Below, piece after piece: positions 17,637-27,230 of a stretch of 64,000 bases of DNA. A program made the position numbers and the translations under genes. Within the stretch, counting starts at the first letter, position 1, and each line of letters opens with the position of its first letter. The notes under the pieces are model-generated. The model did no database searches and had not been told where the DNA came from. It was given only the letters and a program-made list of their open reading frames with translations. The stretch is from Cyanobacterium aponinum PCC 10605 (GTDB lineage Bacteria; Cyanobacteriota; Cyanobacteriia; Cyanobacteriales; Cyanobacteriaceae), in NCBI RefSeq assembly GCF_000317675.1, contig NC_019776.1, forward strand, positions 2,914,001 through 2,978,000, written 5' to 3'.

Positions 17637-20600
17637 ATGCAGAATGCTTTTATCTTAACTTTATTGATATCTTTAATTTGTTTCTGTTTCTATAAAATAT
17701 ACCATTTAAATAAAAAAAATAGTCAATTAAGAAGGCAGTATTTAGAATATAAGCAAAAAAATACTCACATAGAAACTCTTAAAAATCAATTAGAAAATGA
17801 CTTACAACATGAAAAAAATATTGTTTATGCCTATGAAATTTTATTTAAAGTTATACCCCAAGGAAATTTAGATATTTTTCAGCAATTAATTAGAATTATT
17901 CATCAAGACTTAAATTTAGAGTTAAGTTATTTTGTTTGGGCTGAAAAAAATGATCAATTTTCTATTTATTATTTATTAGATGATAAGTGGCAAAAAATCA
18001 GTATAAAAAAAACTATTGTAGATAATATTTTTCTCTTATTTAAAGATAAGTATTCTCAAAAAAGAAAATACTTTTTTGATAGTAATTTAGAAATAATAAA
18101 ACGCCTTAACTTTAGTATTCAAAATATAAAAAAAGGACTAAATTTTTCTATTATACATTCTCAATTTAATAGTAATTACTTATTAGGTTTTTATAGTAAC
18201 AATATCAATATTTTCGATGATAAAACTTTTGACTTCATTGATAAAATAATTAGTATTATTGAAAATGGGGTTGATAATAATTATTTAAATCAACAATTTT
18301 ATTTATTAAGAAGAGCGATCGACTCTTGTCGAAACGGTGTTATAATTGCTTCTGCTCAAGAAGGCAATCCAATTGTTTTTGTCAATAAAGGTTTTGAAAA
18401 TATCACTGGTTATTCTTTTGAAGAAATAAAAGGAAAAAATTGTCGTTTTTTGCAAAAAAATGATTGTCAAGAAACTGAAAAAAAAATATTTAGAGAGGCA
18501 ATTCAAAATAAAGAAAGTCAAAAAATTGTATTAAGAAATTACCGCAAAAATGGAGAAGTTTTTTGGAATGAAGTTTATATCTCTCCAGTATATAACCAAG
18601 AAGGTAAGGTAATTAATTTCATTGGGATTCAAAATGATATTACTGATAAATATATAACAGAGCAAAAACTGCGGAAAAAAACTGCGGAAATAGAAACCTT
18701 AAATAAGCAACTAAATTTAGTCAATAAGCTAAATAATCTACCAAGTCAAAATTTACAACAAGTTTTTAATTATTATTTAGAAGAAATTACTAAAATTTTA
18801 GATTTGGATGTCGCCATAATCTCTGAAGTTTTCGGATATAGAGTCAGTATTACAGCTTCTTATAATCGATTTTCAGGAAATTTAGAAAACAATATCTATC
18901 TTCAAACAAATGAATTAGTTGATTATTTATCAACTAAGGTTATTCAACAACAGCAAATTATTAATACTGATTTTCTCAAAAAAGATGAATTTATAGTCAA
19001 TAAACTAGAAGAATTTAATATTTATTTTTATCTGGGAATTCCTATTTTCATAAATAAAAAAATTTATGGAATTTTGCACTTTTTTAATGTTAATAAAAAT
19101 AAAGCTAACTCTAATTATTCTAATAGCCTAATTGATTCAATCTCTCAGACAATTAGTAGAATAATTATTTCTCAAGAAATAGAACTAGAAAAAGAACAAA
19201 TTAGTGTTGCACTCAAAGAAAGTCAGGAAAGGTTATACGATATATTATCATCTTTAGATGACGTTATTTGGTCAATTCATCCTCAAACATTACAATTAAC
19301 TTATATTAATCAAGCTGGAGAAAAGTTATTTCAAACTTCCCTAAGCAAAATTCTAAAAAAAAGAACTTATTGGCTAGATTTAGTTAATCCTCAAGATAAG
19401 CAAAAGGTACAGGAATATTATGCTAATTTATTTAGTATATCTTTGTTAGGTGATGAAGTTAAATCCCATGATATTGAGTATGGAATTATCCTTGAAAATG
19501 GTACGGAAAAATATATTCGCGATCGCGCCAACATTGTTTATGATGAAAAAGGTAAAAAGCTAAGAATAGCCGGAATTTTAACAGATATTACCAATAGAAC
19601 GATTACCAAACAAGCATTAGAAAAAAGTGAACAAGAATTTCGTTTAATATTTGAACTTGCTCCCATTGGTATGATTATCACAGATTTTGATGGTAATATT
19701 ATTCAAGTTAATAATTCTTTATGTGATTTATTAAAATATTCTGCCATTGATTTATTGAATAAAAACGAAGCAACATTTTATCATCCTGATGATCAGGAAA
19801 AATCATCGTTTTTTAAGCATAAAATAATTACTGAAAATTTAGACCAATATAGTGAAGAAAGAAGATTTTTAGCAAGTAATGGTTCAATTGTTCATACCAT
19901 TGTAAATATTACGGCTTTAAGAAATAACGAAAACAAAATTATTCAGTTTATTCAACAAATAGTAGATATATCTGAATTAAAAGTAATGGAACAACAAATA
20001 TTTTATGATGCTTTTTATGATAAGTTAACAGGTTTACCCAATAGATTTTTACTAACAGATAGACTAAAACAATTTTTTAATATCCGTCAATATGACTCTC
20101 AAAAGTTGTGTGCAATTCTCCTCATTGATGTGGATAAATTTAAAAAAATTAATGATAGTTTAGGACATAAAATTGGAGATGAATTACTCAGAATAATTGC
20201 AGATAAAATTGTCGATTGCGTAACCGAGAAAGATACTGTTGCGAGAATAAGTAGTGACGAGTTTATTGTTTTGTTACCTGATATAACTTTGGAAAAAGAA
20301 GTCTATAATATAGTTGAGCAGATAAGAATTGCTTGTTTATTTAATACGACCCTACAGAATCAAGAAGTATATTCATCTGTTAGCATTGGGGTTACATTAA
20401 GTTCTTTTGGTTATAAAAAAGCAGAGGAAATGATACGAGATGCGGATATTGCCATGTATCATGCAAAAGAAAAAGGCGGAAATTGCTATCAAATATTTAG
20501 TGCTTCTATGCACACAGATTTACTTAAAAGATTAAATTTAGAATCAGCATTAGTTAAAGCGTTAGAAAATGAAGAATTAGAATTATATTATCAACCAATA

Positions 20601-21299
20601 ATTAATTTAAAAACAGGGTTTATTGCTGGGTTTGAGGCTTTAATTCGTTGGCATAGTCCTAGTTTAGGATTTATTTCTCCTGTGGAATTTATTCCCATTG
20701 CAGAAGAAACCAGTTTAATTATACCATTGGGAAATTGGATTTTATCTCAAGCGGTGCAACAGATAGAAAAATGGGAAAAAGAATATCCTAATTTAGAATT
20801 ATTTATAGCGGTTAACGTTTCTAGTAAACAATTATTACATCCTAATTTTCTTGATGAAATTGATAATATTTTGGAAGAAAATAATATTAATCGTAAACTC
20901 TTAAAAATTGAAATCACAGAAAGTATTTTAATGGATAATTTTGACTATGCCAAAGAAGTTTTAGAACAAATACAGGAGCGTAATTTAAAAATATCTTTAG
21001 ATGATTTTGGAACAGGATATTCTTCTTTAAGTTATCTACATCGTTTACCGTTTAATACCCTAAAAATCGATCGCATCTTTATTCAACCCTTAACTTCTGC
21101 CAGTGTATCTAGCCCTATTGTAGAAGCAATTGTCAACCTAGCTCATAACCTTTCCTTAGATGTTGTTGCCGAAGGTATTGAGACGGAAATTCAAGAACAA
21201 ATTTTAAAAAAAATTAACTGTAATTACGGACAAGGATACCTATATTCTCGTCCAGTGAATGGGAGGGATGCTGATAATTTAATCAAACAATGGTCTTAG
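17637..21299 (+). CDS. LOV-PAS-GGDEF-EAL blue-light c-di-GMP signalling protein
   Basis: This 1220-aa membrane-anchored protein starts with one TM helix (about 3-20) and a short coiled coil. A GAF-like region (about 50-215) comes next, then a LOV domain (about 222-340), a GAF (about 345-515), two PAS (about 525-785), a GGDEF (about 790-955) and an EAL (about 965-1215). The LOV motif GKNCRFLQ contains the photoactive Cys269, and NYRKNGEVFWN and FIGIQNDIT supply the flavin-binding Asn, Asn and Gln. The GGDEF motif is SSDEF (872-876), probably inactive or GTP-binding only. The EAL site looks complete: E1000-A-L, NVSSKQL, EITES, DDFGTGYSS, VVAEGIE. It is thus most likely a blue-light-controlled phosphodiesterase. 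Similar LOV-GGDEF-EAL proteins are known in Synechococcus elongatus and Synechocystis. Confidence 0.9.
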   Translation: MQNAFILTLLISLICFCFYKIYHLNKKNSQLRRQYLEYKQKNTHIETLKNQLENDLQHEKNIVYAYEILFKVIPQGNLDIFQQLIRIIHQDLNLELSYFVWAEKNDQFSIYYLLDDKWQKISIKKTIVDNIFLLFKDKYSQKRKYFFDSNLEIIKRLNFSIQNIKKGLNFSIIHSQFNSNYLLGFYSNNINIFDDKTFDFIDKIISIIENGVDNNYLNQQFYLLRRAIDSCRNGVIIASAQEGNPIVFVNKGFENITGYSFEEIKGKNCRFLQKNDCQETEKKIFREAIQNKESQKIVLRNYRKNGEVFWNEVYISPVYNQEGKVINFIGIQNDITDKYITEQKLRKKTAEIETLNKQLNLVNKLNNLPSQNLQQVFNYYLEEITKILDLDVAIISEVFGYRVSITASYNRFSGNLENNIYLQTNELVDYLSTKVIQQQQIINTDFLKKDEFIVNKLEEFNIYFYLGIPIFINKKIYGILHFFNVNKNKANSNYSNSLIDSISQTISRIIISQEIELEKEQISVALKESQERLYDILSSLDDVIWSIHPQTLQLTYINQAGEKLFQTSLSKILKKRTYWLDLVNPQDKQKVQEYYANLFSISLLGDEVKSHDIEYGIILENGTEKYIRDRANIVYDEKGKKLRIAGILTDITNRTITKQALEKSEQEFRLIFELAPIGMIITDFDGNIIQVNNSLCDLLKYSAIDLLNKNEATFYHPDDQEKSSFFKHKIITENLDQYSEERRFLASNGSIVHTIVNITALRNNENKIIQFIQQIVDISELKVMEQQIFYDAFYDKLTGLPNRFLLTDRLKQFFNIRQYDSQKLCAILLIDVDKFKKINDSLGHKIGDELLRIIADKIVDCVTEKDTVARISSDEFIVLLPDITLEKEVYNIVEQIRIACLFNTTLQNQEVYSSVSIGVTLSSFGYKKAEEMIRDADIAMYHAKEKGGNCYQIFSASMHTDLLKRLNLESALVKALENEELELYYQPIINLKTGFIAGFEALIRWHSPSLGFISPVEFIPIAEETSLIIPLGNWILSQAVQQIEKWEKEYPNLELFIAVNVSSKQLLHPNFLDEIDNILEENNINRKLLKIEITESILMDNFDYAKEVLEQIQERNLKISLDDFGTGYSSLSYLHRLPFNTLKIDRIFIQPLTSASVSSPIVEAIVNLAHNLSLDVVAEGIETEIQEQILKKINCNYGQGYLYSRPVNGRDADNLIKQWS

Positions 21300-21309
21300 A
21301 AGGCAATGG

Positions 21310-21480
21310 GCAAAGTAAAAAGGGCAAAGGAAAAATTAAGAATTAAAAATTAAAAACTCCGAACACTTATTACTCATTACTCGTTACTTATTACTTTCTC
21401 CAACACCTGCAACCTGAAACCTGAAACCTGACACCTTATCTCCCTCTCCCCTCATCTCCTCATCTCCCATCCCCTCTATA
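21310..21480. repeat. Dispersed repeat overlapping the CHAT gene 3' end
   Basis: This segment shares the words AAATTAAGAATTAA, CTCATTACTCGTTACTTATT and the heptamer block CACCTGCAACCTGAAACC with the copies at 13.6 and 63.4 kb. Its TCATCTCCTCATCTCCCATC part encodes the last residues and stop of the minus-strand CHAT gene. Clear terminal repeats are missing. Confidence 0.65.
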
Positions 21481-22866
21481 ACAAACAGGAGTTGTACCGC
21501 CGGGGCGACTATAAGCGGATTTATTACCACATTCTCTCCCCATGGTGTCAATATCATAAGGACATTCGCACACACCAATTAAAGGCTTTCTTACTGGTTC
21601 AAGAATGGGAGACTGTCTTCCCCCAAAAGTGTTAAAAATAAATAATCCTAGCAGTAAAAATGCGGTCACTGAAAGTGCGGCTATGCCGAACGCACCTCCT
21701 GCCCACAGTAATATCGGACTAAAAATCGTCTTCCATAGGCTTTGAAGTGAGAAATTAGGAACTTTAGACGTATAATTAGTCAAATCAGACCAAAGAGGAG
21801 GATTAACTGCCAAATTTTGACAAATAACGGGCAACCAAGAAGAGCCGGGGGCTTTTTGTTCAAGATGATATAATTCCTGAATTTTCGCCTTTGCCTCTTT
21901 CACTGCTTGATATAAAGTTTCACCATTAGCATAGGCTTGAAGGAAAAATTTAAGAAATTCTTGGGCTACCTCATCGGGTACAGGTTCACGCATAATAATA
22001 GCTTGAGGTAGTTGTAAATCCGCAAGATTAAACCCCAATCCTAAACCATCACAAGAGTTAAAAATTGCTAACTCTAAGCCATTATAAACAGCTTTAGCAA
22101 GGGTATTTTTTAACTTCTGAATATCGATAGTTTCATAGGGATTAATTTGTAACAAGCCCGATTGGGTATTATTATTACTACTACTATGACCTGCAAAAAA
22201 GAGAATTTGCCAAGATTGCTCCCATAAAGGAGTTAATTCCGCTAAATTGGGTTGATCTAAAAAAACTACTTCCGCATTTGGTAAACTATTTAAAACTCGT
22301 CTATCTCTATCTACATCTATACCACGGCGATCGCCCAAAATTGCTAAAATTCTTACCTTACCCTTAGTATTAATATCACTACTACGACTGGGTTTTTGAC
22401 AATTAGGTTTACTCAATGCAAACTCAGTATGAGGATAACGTTGCCACACATCCCATAGATACCAAGGTAATTGCCATAAACGTACATCGGCGGTTTGAAT
22501 TACAAAACGAATTAAATCCTGTTGATCAAGATGAGGAAATAAATCAAATAATACCGACTGCACTAAAGAATCTTGTAACCATTGATTCAAATTAATTTCT
22601 AAGGCATTAATATAACCCAAACACTCATCTATCGCCACATTTGTCACTTGAGTTTGATTTGCCCCTAAACGCAAACAATTAGCTAAATTACGATAACTAC
22701 ATTGCCAGTCAATATAACTTTTGTATAAATTAGGAGCAGGGGGTAATTTTCCCTCCGTTTCTACTAATAACTCTCTGGTTTCGTCATGGCTAAGTCTGAG
22801 ACTAAAGGGAAATCCGATGTCAAAACTTCCCTCACCTATTTTGAAGATAATTACTTTTTTAGCCAT
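21460..22866 (-). CDS. CHAT-domain (caspase-like) membrane protein with Cys-rich tail
   Basis: This 468-aa protein has a CHAT-like peptidase domain at about residues 170-350, with the candidate His-Cys dyad H227 (FFAGHSSS) and C272 (FNSCDG). A single TM helix lies at about 385-411. A short Cys-rich tail (433-462; CECPYDIDTMGRECG, then SAYSRPGG) follows. I have seen this tail motif at the C-terminus of many cyanobacterial proteins. The layout suggests a cytosolic protease-like domain and a periplasmic tail, or the reverse. The last five residues (RGDGR) come from a dispersed repeat, so the native protein probably ended at ...PVCY. Substrate and trigger are unknown. Confidence 0.75.
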   Translation of the reverse strand: MAKKVIIFKIGEGSFDIGFPFSLRLSHDETRELLVETEGKLPPAPNLYKSYIDWQCSYRNLANCLRLGANQTQVTNVAIDECLGYINALEINLNQWLQDSLVQSVLFDLFPHLDQQDLIRFVIQTADVRLWQLPWYLWDVWQRYPHTEFALSKPNCQKPSRSSDINTKGKVRILAILGDRRGIDVDRDRRVLNSLPNAEVVFLDQPNLAELTPLWEQSWQILFFAGHSSSNNNTQSGLLQINPYETIDIQKLKNTLAKAVYNGLELAIFNSCDGLGLGFNLADLQLPQAIIMREPVPDEVAQEFLKFFLQAYANGETLYQAVKEAKAKIQELYHLEQKAPGSSWLPVICQNLAVNPPLWSDLTNYTSKVPNFSLQSLWKTIFSPILLWAGGAFGIAALSVTAFLLLGLFIFNTFGGRQSPILEPVRKPLIGVCECPYDIDTMGRECGNKSAYSRPGGTTPVCYRGDGR

Positions 22867-23073
22867 GTAGATAATTAATCCGCCATTATTCTTCTCAATA
22901 ATACTTTATCAGAAATTTTATCTATCTAATAATTATAACCACACTGTAGAAGAACCATAAAAATTGAATAAATTGCTTCTTCATTCTTTTGCAGATAATC
23001 TGTTATGATTACTGAGAAAAATTTTATCTCAACTATTTTCTTTCTTGTTTACCCTAGGATATAATTTCAGGTT

Positions 23074-23844
23074 ATGCCTCAATCTAATGATTCGATTCTT
23101 CAAGCGATTAACCTTTCTAAAAGTTTTGGTGGTTTAAAAGCAGTTCATCAAGCTAGTATAGATGTCAAAAATCATAGCATTACTGGTTTAATCGGTCCTA
23201 ATGGTGCAGGAAAAAGTACTTTATTTAATCTCCTCTCCAATTTTTTAACCGCCGATGAAGGGCAAGTTTTATTTGAGGGAAATCCTGTGCAAAATTTACC
23301 TCCTCATCAGATTGCAAGATTGGGCTTTTTGCGAACATTTCAGGTTGCAAGGGTGTTGTCCCGTTTGACAGTTTTAGAGAATATGTTGTTGGGTACGCAA
23401 AATCAGATAGGAGAGCATTTATTTTCCGTATTGTTACAACCAAAAAAAATCAGGAAACAAGAGAGAGAGAGTAAAGAGAAAGCGATGAATATTTTGGAGT
23501 CGGTGGGGTTAGCAGAAAAAGCCTATGATTATGCTGGTGCGTTATCAGGTGGACAAAGAAAGTTATTAGAAATGGCTCGAACTTTAATGACTAATCCTAA
23601 GTTAATTTTACTGGATGAACCGGCGGCGGGAGTTAATCCCACTCTGATTAATCAAATTTGTGAGCATATTCTTAGTTGGAATCAACAGGGTATTTCTTTT
23701 CTAATTATTGAACATAATATGGACGTGATTATGTCTTTGTGTAGTCATGTTTGGGTGTTAGCAGAAGGTACTAATTTAGCAGATGGTACTCCAGAGGAAA
23801 TACAAAATAATGAGCAAGTTTTGTCGGCTTATTTGGGAGAGTAA
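23074..23844 (+). CDS. LivG-type amino-acid ABC transporter ATPase (NatA-like)
   Basis: This 256-aa ATPase belongs to the HAAT (branched-chain/neutral amino-acid) class. Walker A is GPNGAGKST, the ABC signature is LSGGQRK, Walker B is LILLDEPAAGVNP, and the switch His is in IIEHNMDVIM. The C-terminal LADGTPEEIQNNEQVLSAYL end is typical of LivG. It sits alone, away from its permeases, which is usual in cyanobacteria for the scattered N-I system (Nat). UrtD is an alternative, but the N-terminal sequence fits NatA/LivG better. It acts at the cytoplasmic face of the inner membrane. Confidence 0.85.
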   Translation: MPQSNDSILQAINLSKSFGGLKAVHQASIDVKNHSITGLIGPNGAGKSTLFNLLSNFLTADEGQVLFEGNPVQNLPPHQIARLGFLRTFQVARVLSRLTVLENMLLGTQNQIGEHLFSVLLQPKKIRKQERESKEKAMNILESVGLAEKAYDYAGALSGGQRKLLEMARTLMTNPKLILLDEPAAGVNPTLINQICEHILSWNQQGISFLIIEHNMDVIMSLCSHVWVLAEGTNLADGTPEEIQNNEQVLSAYLGE

Positions 23845-24005
23845 TTAAGCAATAATTTCTGTTCTACGCAATAATATGTAAATTCAGGGAGGTTTCAGGT
23901 AACAGGTTTAATTCGTTATAATCTTAATGAAATGTATTAATAAATACGAATTTTAATTGACAAATAACTAAAAATATTATAAGAATCCTCCTCAGTAAGT
24001 TAAGC

Positions 24006-24764
24006 ATGAATCAATCTCAGTGTATAGGGAAAGTATATTTAGTCGGTGCGGGTCCAGGAGATCCGGGGTTAATAACTGTTAAGGGCAAAGTCTTGTTGGA
24101 AATGGCGGATGTAGTAGTTTATGATGCTCTTGTTAGCCCTGAAATTTTGGCAATGATTAATCCCCAAGCAGAAAAAATTGATGCGGGGAAGCGCAGAGGC
24201 AGACATTCTCTTTTACAATCTGATACCACTAAGTTACTAATTAAAAAGGCTCGTCAACATCCCATCATTGTGCGTTTAAAGGGGGGAGACCCTTTTGTGT
24301 TTGGTAGGGGGGGAGAAGAAATGGAGGATTTGGTAGCCGCAGGAGTTGCCGTAGAGGTTGTCCCCGGTATTACGTCTGGTATTGCCGCCCCTGCTTATGC
24401 TGGTATTCCCGTTACCCATCGTAATTATAGCTCTTCTGTTACTTTCATTACTGGTCATGAAGCCGCAGGAAAATATCGTCCTCAAGTTAATTGGGGTGCG
24501 ATCGCACAAAGCTCTGAAACTATTGTGATTTATATGGGAATACATAATTTAGGGCAAATTATCCCTCAGTTGAAGGAGGGAGGGTTAAAAGGTGATACAG
24601 ATATTGCTTTAATTCGTTGGGGTACAACTCCTCAGCAGGAAGAATTATATGGTACTCTTGATGATATTTTATACAAGGTAGAAGCTCACAATTTTGAAGC
24701 ACCTGCGATCGCAATTATTGGTCAGGTAGTTCAATTTAAAAATCAATTGGGAAATGAAAAATAA
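24006..24764 (+). CDS. cobA: Uroporphyrinogen-III C-methyltransferase
   Basis: CobA adds two SAM-derived methyls to uroporphyrinogen III to make precorrin-2, the branch point to siroheme and cobalamin. The 252-aa product has the hallmark VGAGPGDPGLITVKG, VVYDALVSPEIL, the central RLKGGDPFVFGRGGEE and the VPGITSGIAAPAYAGIP motifs. It is the single-domain form with no CysG or HemD fusion. A HIP1 octamer lies within the gene. Together with the CbiX-like chelatase at the window end it fits siroheme/corrin synthesis, though the two are far apart. Confidence 0.94.
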   Translation: MNQSQCIGKVYLVGAGPGDPGLITVKGKVLLEMADVVVYDALVSPEILAMINPQAEKIDAGKRRGRHSLLQSDTTKLLIKKARQHPIIVRLKGGDPFVFGRGGEEMEDLVAAGVAVEVVPGITSGIAAPAYAGIPVTHRNYSSSVTFITGHEAAGKYRPQVNWGAIAQSSETIVIYMGIHNLGQIIPQLKEGGLKGDTDIALIRWGTTPQQEELYGTLDDILYKVEAHNFEAPAIAIIGQVVQFKNQLGNEK

Positions 24765-24795
24765 TAAATAATAATTGGTTTTATTTTTAATTTAG

Positions 24796-25296
24796 TTAAT
24801 TGTTAATTTGTGTCCATAAATGGTTTAATTCTGGCAAAATCAGCTTCTCTAAACCTAACTTTACCGCCCCCGTAGAACCGGGTAAAGAAAAGACCAATTT
24901 CCCCTGATAAACTCCTGCTAATGCCCTAGATGCGATCGCTCTTGAGCCAATTTCTTGGTAGCTTAAAAAACGGAATATTTCCCCAAAACCAGATAAAGTT
25001 TTATCCAGTAAATTTGCCAATACATCATAAGTATGATCCCGATTAGAAATGCCTGTACCACCATTAAAAATTAAACAGTGTACATTATCATTTTTAGCTA
25101 TGTTTTTTAATGTTATTTCTATTAACTCTTTATTATCTTTAATAATTATATAATTAACAATCTTATGTCCCGATTTTATCAACAATTCTTGCATTATTTG
25201 TCCACTTTCATCATTAACAACAGTGCGACTGTCACTAACTGTTATAATGGCACAGTTGACGGAGATAAACTTCTTATCTGGATGGGGAATAGACAC
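24796..25296 (-). CDS. moaB: Molybdenum cofactor biosynthesis protein MoaB
   Basis: The 166-aa protein is a MoaB/MogA-fold molybdopterin-binding protein that likely adenylates molybdopterin. The conserved IFNGGTGISNRDHTYDVL and FSLPGSTGAVKLGL segments mark the family. The length is typical of MoaB. The start is GTG at 25296; no better upstream ATG in frame was noticed. It converges with cobA, with only 31 bp between the stops. With moeB at 9 kb it shows that the organism makes Moco, as needed for nitrate reductase. Confidence 0.92.
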   Translation of the reverse strand: MSIPHPDKKFISVNCAIITVSDSRTVVNDESGQIMQELLIKSGHKIVNYIIIKDNKELIEITLKNIAKNDNVHCLIFNGGTGISNRDHTYDVLANLLDKTLSGFGEIFRFLSYQEIGSRAIASRALAGVYQGKLVFSLPGSTGAVKLGLEKLILPELNHLWTQINN

Positions 25297-25395
25297 AATT
25301 TGAATTAACTATTTTGAGCTAAAAACTTGATCATAAACAAAATTATTATACCATCAAAATTAACAAAGTTTAGTGATATTTTATATTTAATTAAA

Positions 25396-26244
25396 TTACC
25401 CTAACTCAAAGCTAGTAACACCAAAAATTTTATCAACAGGTAAAGAAGGAATTTCTCTATTATACATTCTTGCTGTTTCAAAAACTAAATTCAAATTATA
25501 TTTATCAACTAAAATATTAGCTTGATGATTAACTTCAGGAATATCTAAATAAAAAGTTTTTCCTTCGGGAATATTAGATTGTAAAGCAACAAAAATTGAT
25601 TCTGCAAAAGAAAAATTTTCTGCAAATAAAGGAGCAATTTTATATCCAAAATCACAAACTTTAACCATTCCATAACCTCTTAGTTTATCACACTCAATAA
25701 TTCCTAAAACTTTACTTTCAGGTTGGCGAATCCATTGCTTAAGAAAATTGGTTCTGTCATCGGGAAAAAATTGTTTATCATAATTATTAATTATTTCAAA
25801 AGATATAGAAGATAAATCAATAACTGTTTTGTTTATTTCTATATTATGATTACTAATTCCTTGATAGCGAATATTTCGATAAGCCAACTTAAAACCAGAT
25901 TTTCGGTAATTATCTTGTTGGCTAACAACTCCATCCAAACCAATATTTCTATCTGATAAACTTTTTATTGCCTCCTGCCAAATTTTTAAACCATAACCCT
26001 GTTTTCGATAGTCTGGTTTGACAATGTAAAAACCTATAAAACCAAATTTTTCTCCATACTTTACTGCAGAAATTGTTGCGATGAGTTGATTATTGATAAA
26101 CCCGCCTAGAAATCCTCCTGAATCAGCTTGATAAAAACAATCTTTGTCATATAATCCCGGATTCCAGCCCTCTTGTTTTGCCCACTCTATAGGAAAATTT
26201 ATTTCTTCGTAAGTTAGTTTTCTAATCCAATAATTTTCATCCAT
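25396..26244 (-). CDS. GNAT-family N-acetyltransferase (YitH-like)
   Basis: This 282-aa protein has an N-terminal GNAT domain (about residues 1-130), with the acetyl-CoA loop in YRKQGYGLKIWQEAI. A second C-terminal domain (about 140-280) resembles the YitH/HdeD-type GNAT extension, ending in PSLPVDKIFGVTSFELG. Such two-domain acetyltransferases are common in cyanobacteria and of unknown substrate. The length and segment order agree with that group. It is flanked by short AT-rich gaps and shows no operon partner. Confidence 0.78.
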   Translation of the reverse strand: MDENYWIRKLTYEEINFPIEWAKQEGWNPGLYDKDCFYQADSGGFLGGFINNQLIATISAVKYGEKFGFIGFYIVKPDYRKQGYGLKIWQEAIKSLSDRNIGLDGVVSQQDNYRKSGFKLAYRNIRYQGISNHNIEINKTVIDLSSISFEIINNYDKQFFPDDRTNFLKQWIRQPESKVLGIIECDKLRGYGMVKVCDFGYKIAPLFAENFSFAESIFVALQSNIPEGKTFYLDIPEVNHQANILVDKYNLNLVFETARMYNREIPSLPVDKIFGVTSFELG

Positions 26245-26417
26245 ATTATTAATATTTTTAACCTAATTAAAGAACATTTTTTGTAAGTATAAATTCCTAC
26301 AGTATTTTAATGATTAATTTGCTTAATTAAACTTAATAATTAATTGTAAAAATACTTAATAGAGAAAAGCCTATAAATGAGTTAATTTAAAGATAATAGA
26401 GAAAAGAGGTCAGAAAG

Positions 26418-26933
26418 ATGTTTAACATAGCGTTTTCTCACGATCATAATAGACAAATAAATTGGTCTGCAATCATTTTATTTACTTTAGGATTTTGGCT
26501 TAGTGCTAGTTTTGTTTTGGATTTTGTCTTAATACCATCATTATCCGTTACAGGAATGATGACGGAAAGTGGATTTGCTAGTGCTGGTTTTGTGATTTTT
26601 GGTATTTTTAATCGAGTAGAATTAATTTGTGCTTCTCTGGTTTTAACCACTGCGTTGGTTTTTGGTTCACAACATTATTTCACTCAAAGAAAACAGGTTT
26701 TATCAATTATCTTTTCGAGTTTATTATTAGCTATTGCTTTAGCTTATACTTATGTTTTTACCCCTCATTTAACAGCATGGGGATTATGTTTAAATCAGTT
26801 TGGTGTTAATCAAACAATGCCCACAAATATGATTTCATGGCATGAAGGTTACTGGTTTTTAGAGTTAGTCAAATACATCTTAGCTGGTACTTTGTTACGT
26901 TGGAGTTATCAGGGTTTATTAGGTCATAATTAA
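26418..26933 (+). CDS. Four-helix membrane protein, DUF4149-like
   Basis: This 171-aa protein has four predicted TM helices, at about 15-40, 50-80, 88-112 and 140-165. It has a short loop with TMPTNMISWHEGYWF before the last helix. The pattern and size resemble DUF4149 or related cyanobacterial membrane proteins. I cannot assign a function. An SD-like AGAGGTCAG precedes the ATG. A MITE begins 6 bp after its stop. Confidence 0.6.
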   Translation: MFNIAFSHDHNRQINWSAIILFTLGFWLSASFVLDFVLIPSLSVTGMMTESGFASAGFVIFGIFNRVELICASLVLTTALVFGSQHYFTQRKQVLSIIFSSLLLAIALAYTYVFTPHLTAWGLCLNQFGVNQTMPTNMISWHEGYWFLELVKYILAGTLLRWSYQGLLGHN

Positions 26934-26938
26934 AGACC

Positions 26939-27149
26939 ATTATTTATCTGAGGTTACGCAAAAATATAATTAATTGTCGGTGAGAGGTAACAGGTGGTAG
27001 GTTAATAGTATATATAAGTTAAGTATTTTCAGGTGATGGCTTTAAATTAATTCTTTTTTCTTAATATGGAAGTCTGAGTTCAAGTCACACCCACCCTGAA
27101 ACCTTATAAAACTAAACAGATGAATGAGTGCGTAACTTCAATTATTTAT
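26939..27149. mobile_element. MITE with 12-bp TIRs and 9-bp target duplication
   Basis: TGAGGTTACGCA (26949-26960) and TGCGTAACTTCA (27129-27140) are inverted repeats matching at 11 of 12 positions. They bound a body of about 190 bp with no ORF. ATTATTTAT occurs directly outside both ends (26939-26947 and 27141-27149), an apparent 9-bp target-site duplication; one extra C lies next to the left TIR. A 9-bp duplication suits an IS1- or IS4-type transposase in trans. The family differs from the TAACCTGAG repeats. Confidence 0.75.
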
Positions 27150-27230
27150 GGTTCTTTCAAAGAGGATAAGGATTAGTGGTGCAGAAAAGTATTGAAAAGC
27201 ATATAAACTAATCTTAAGGGAAAGACTATA

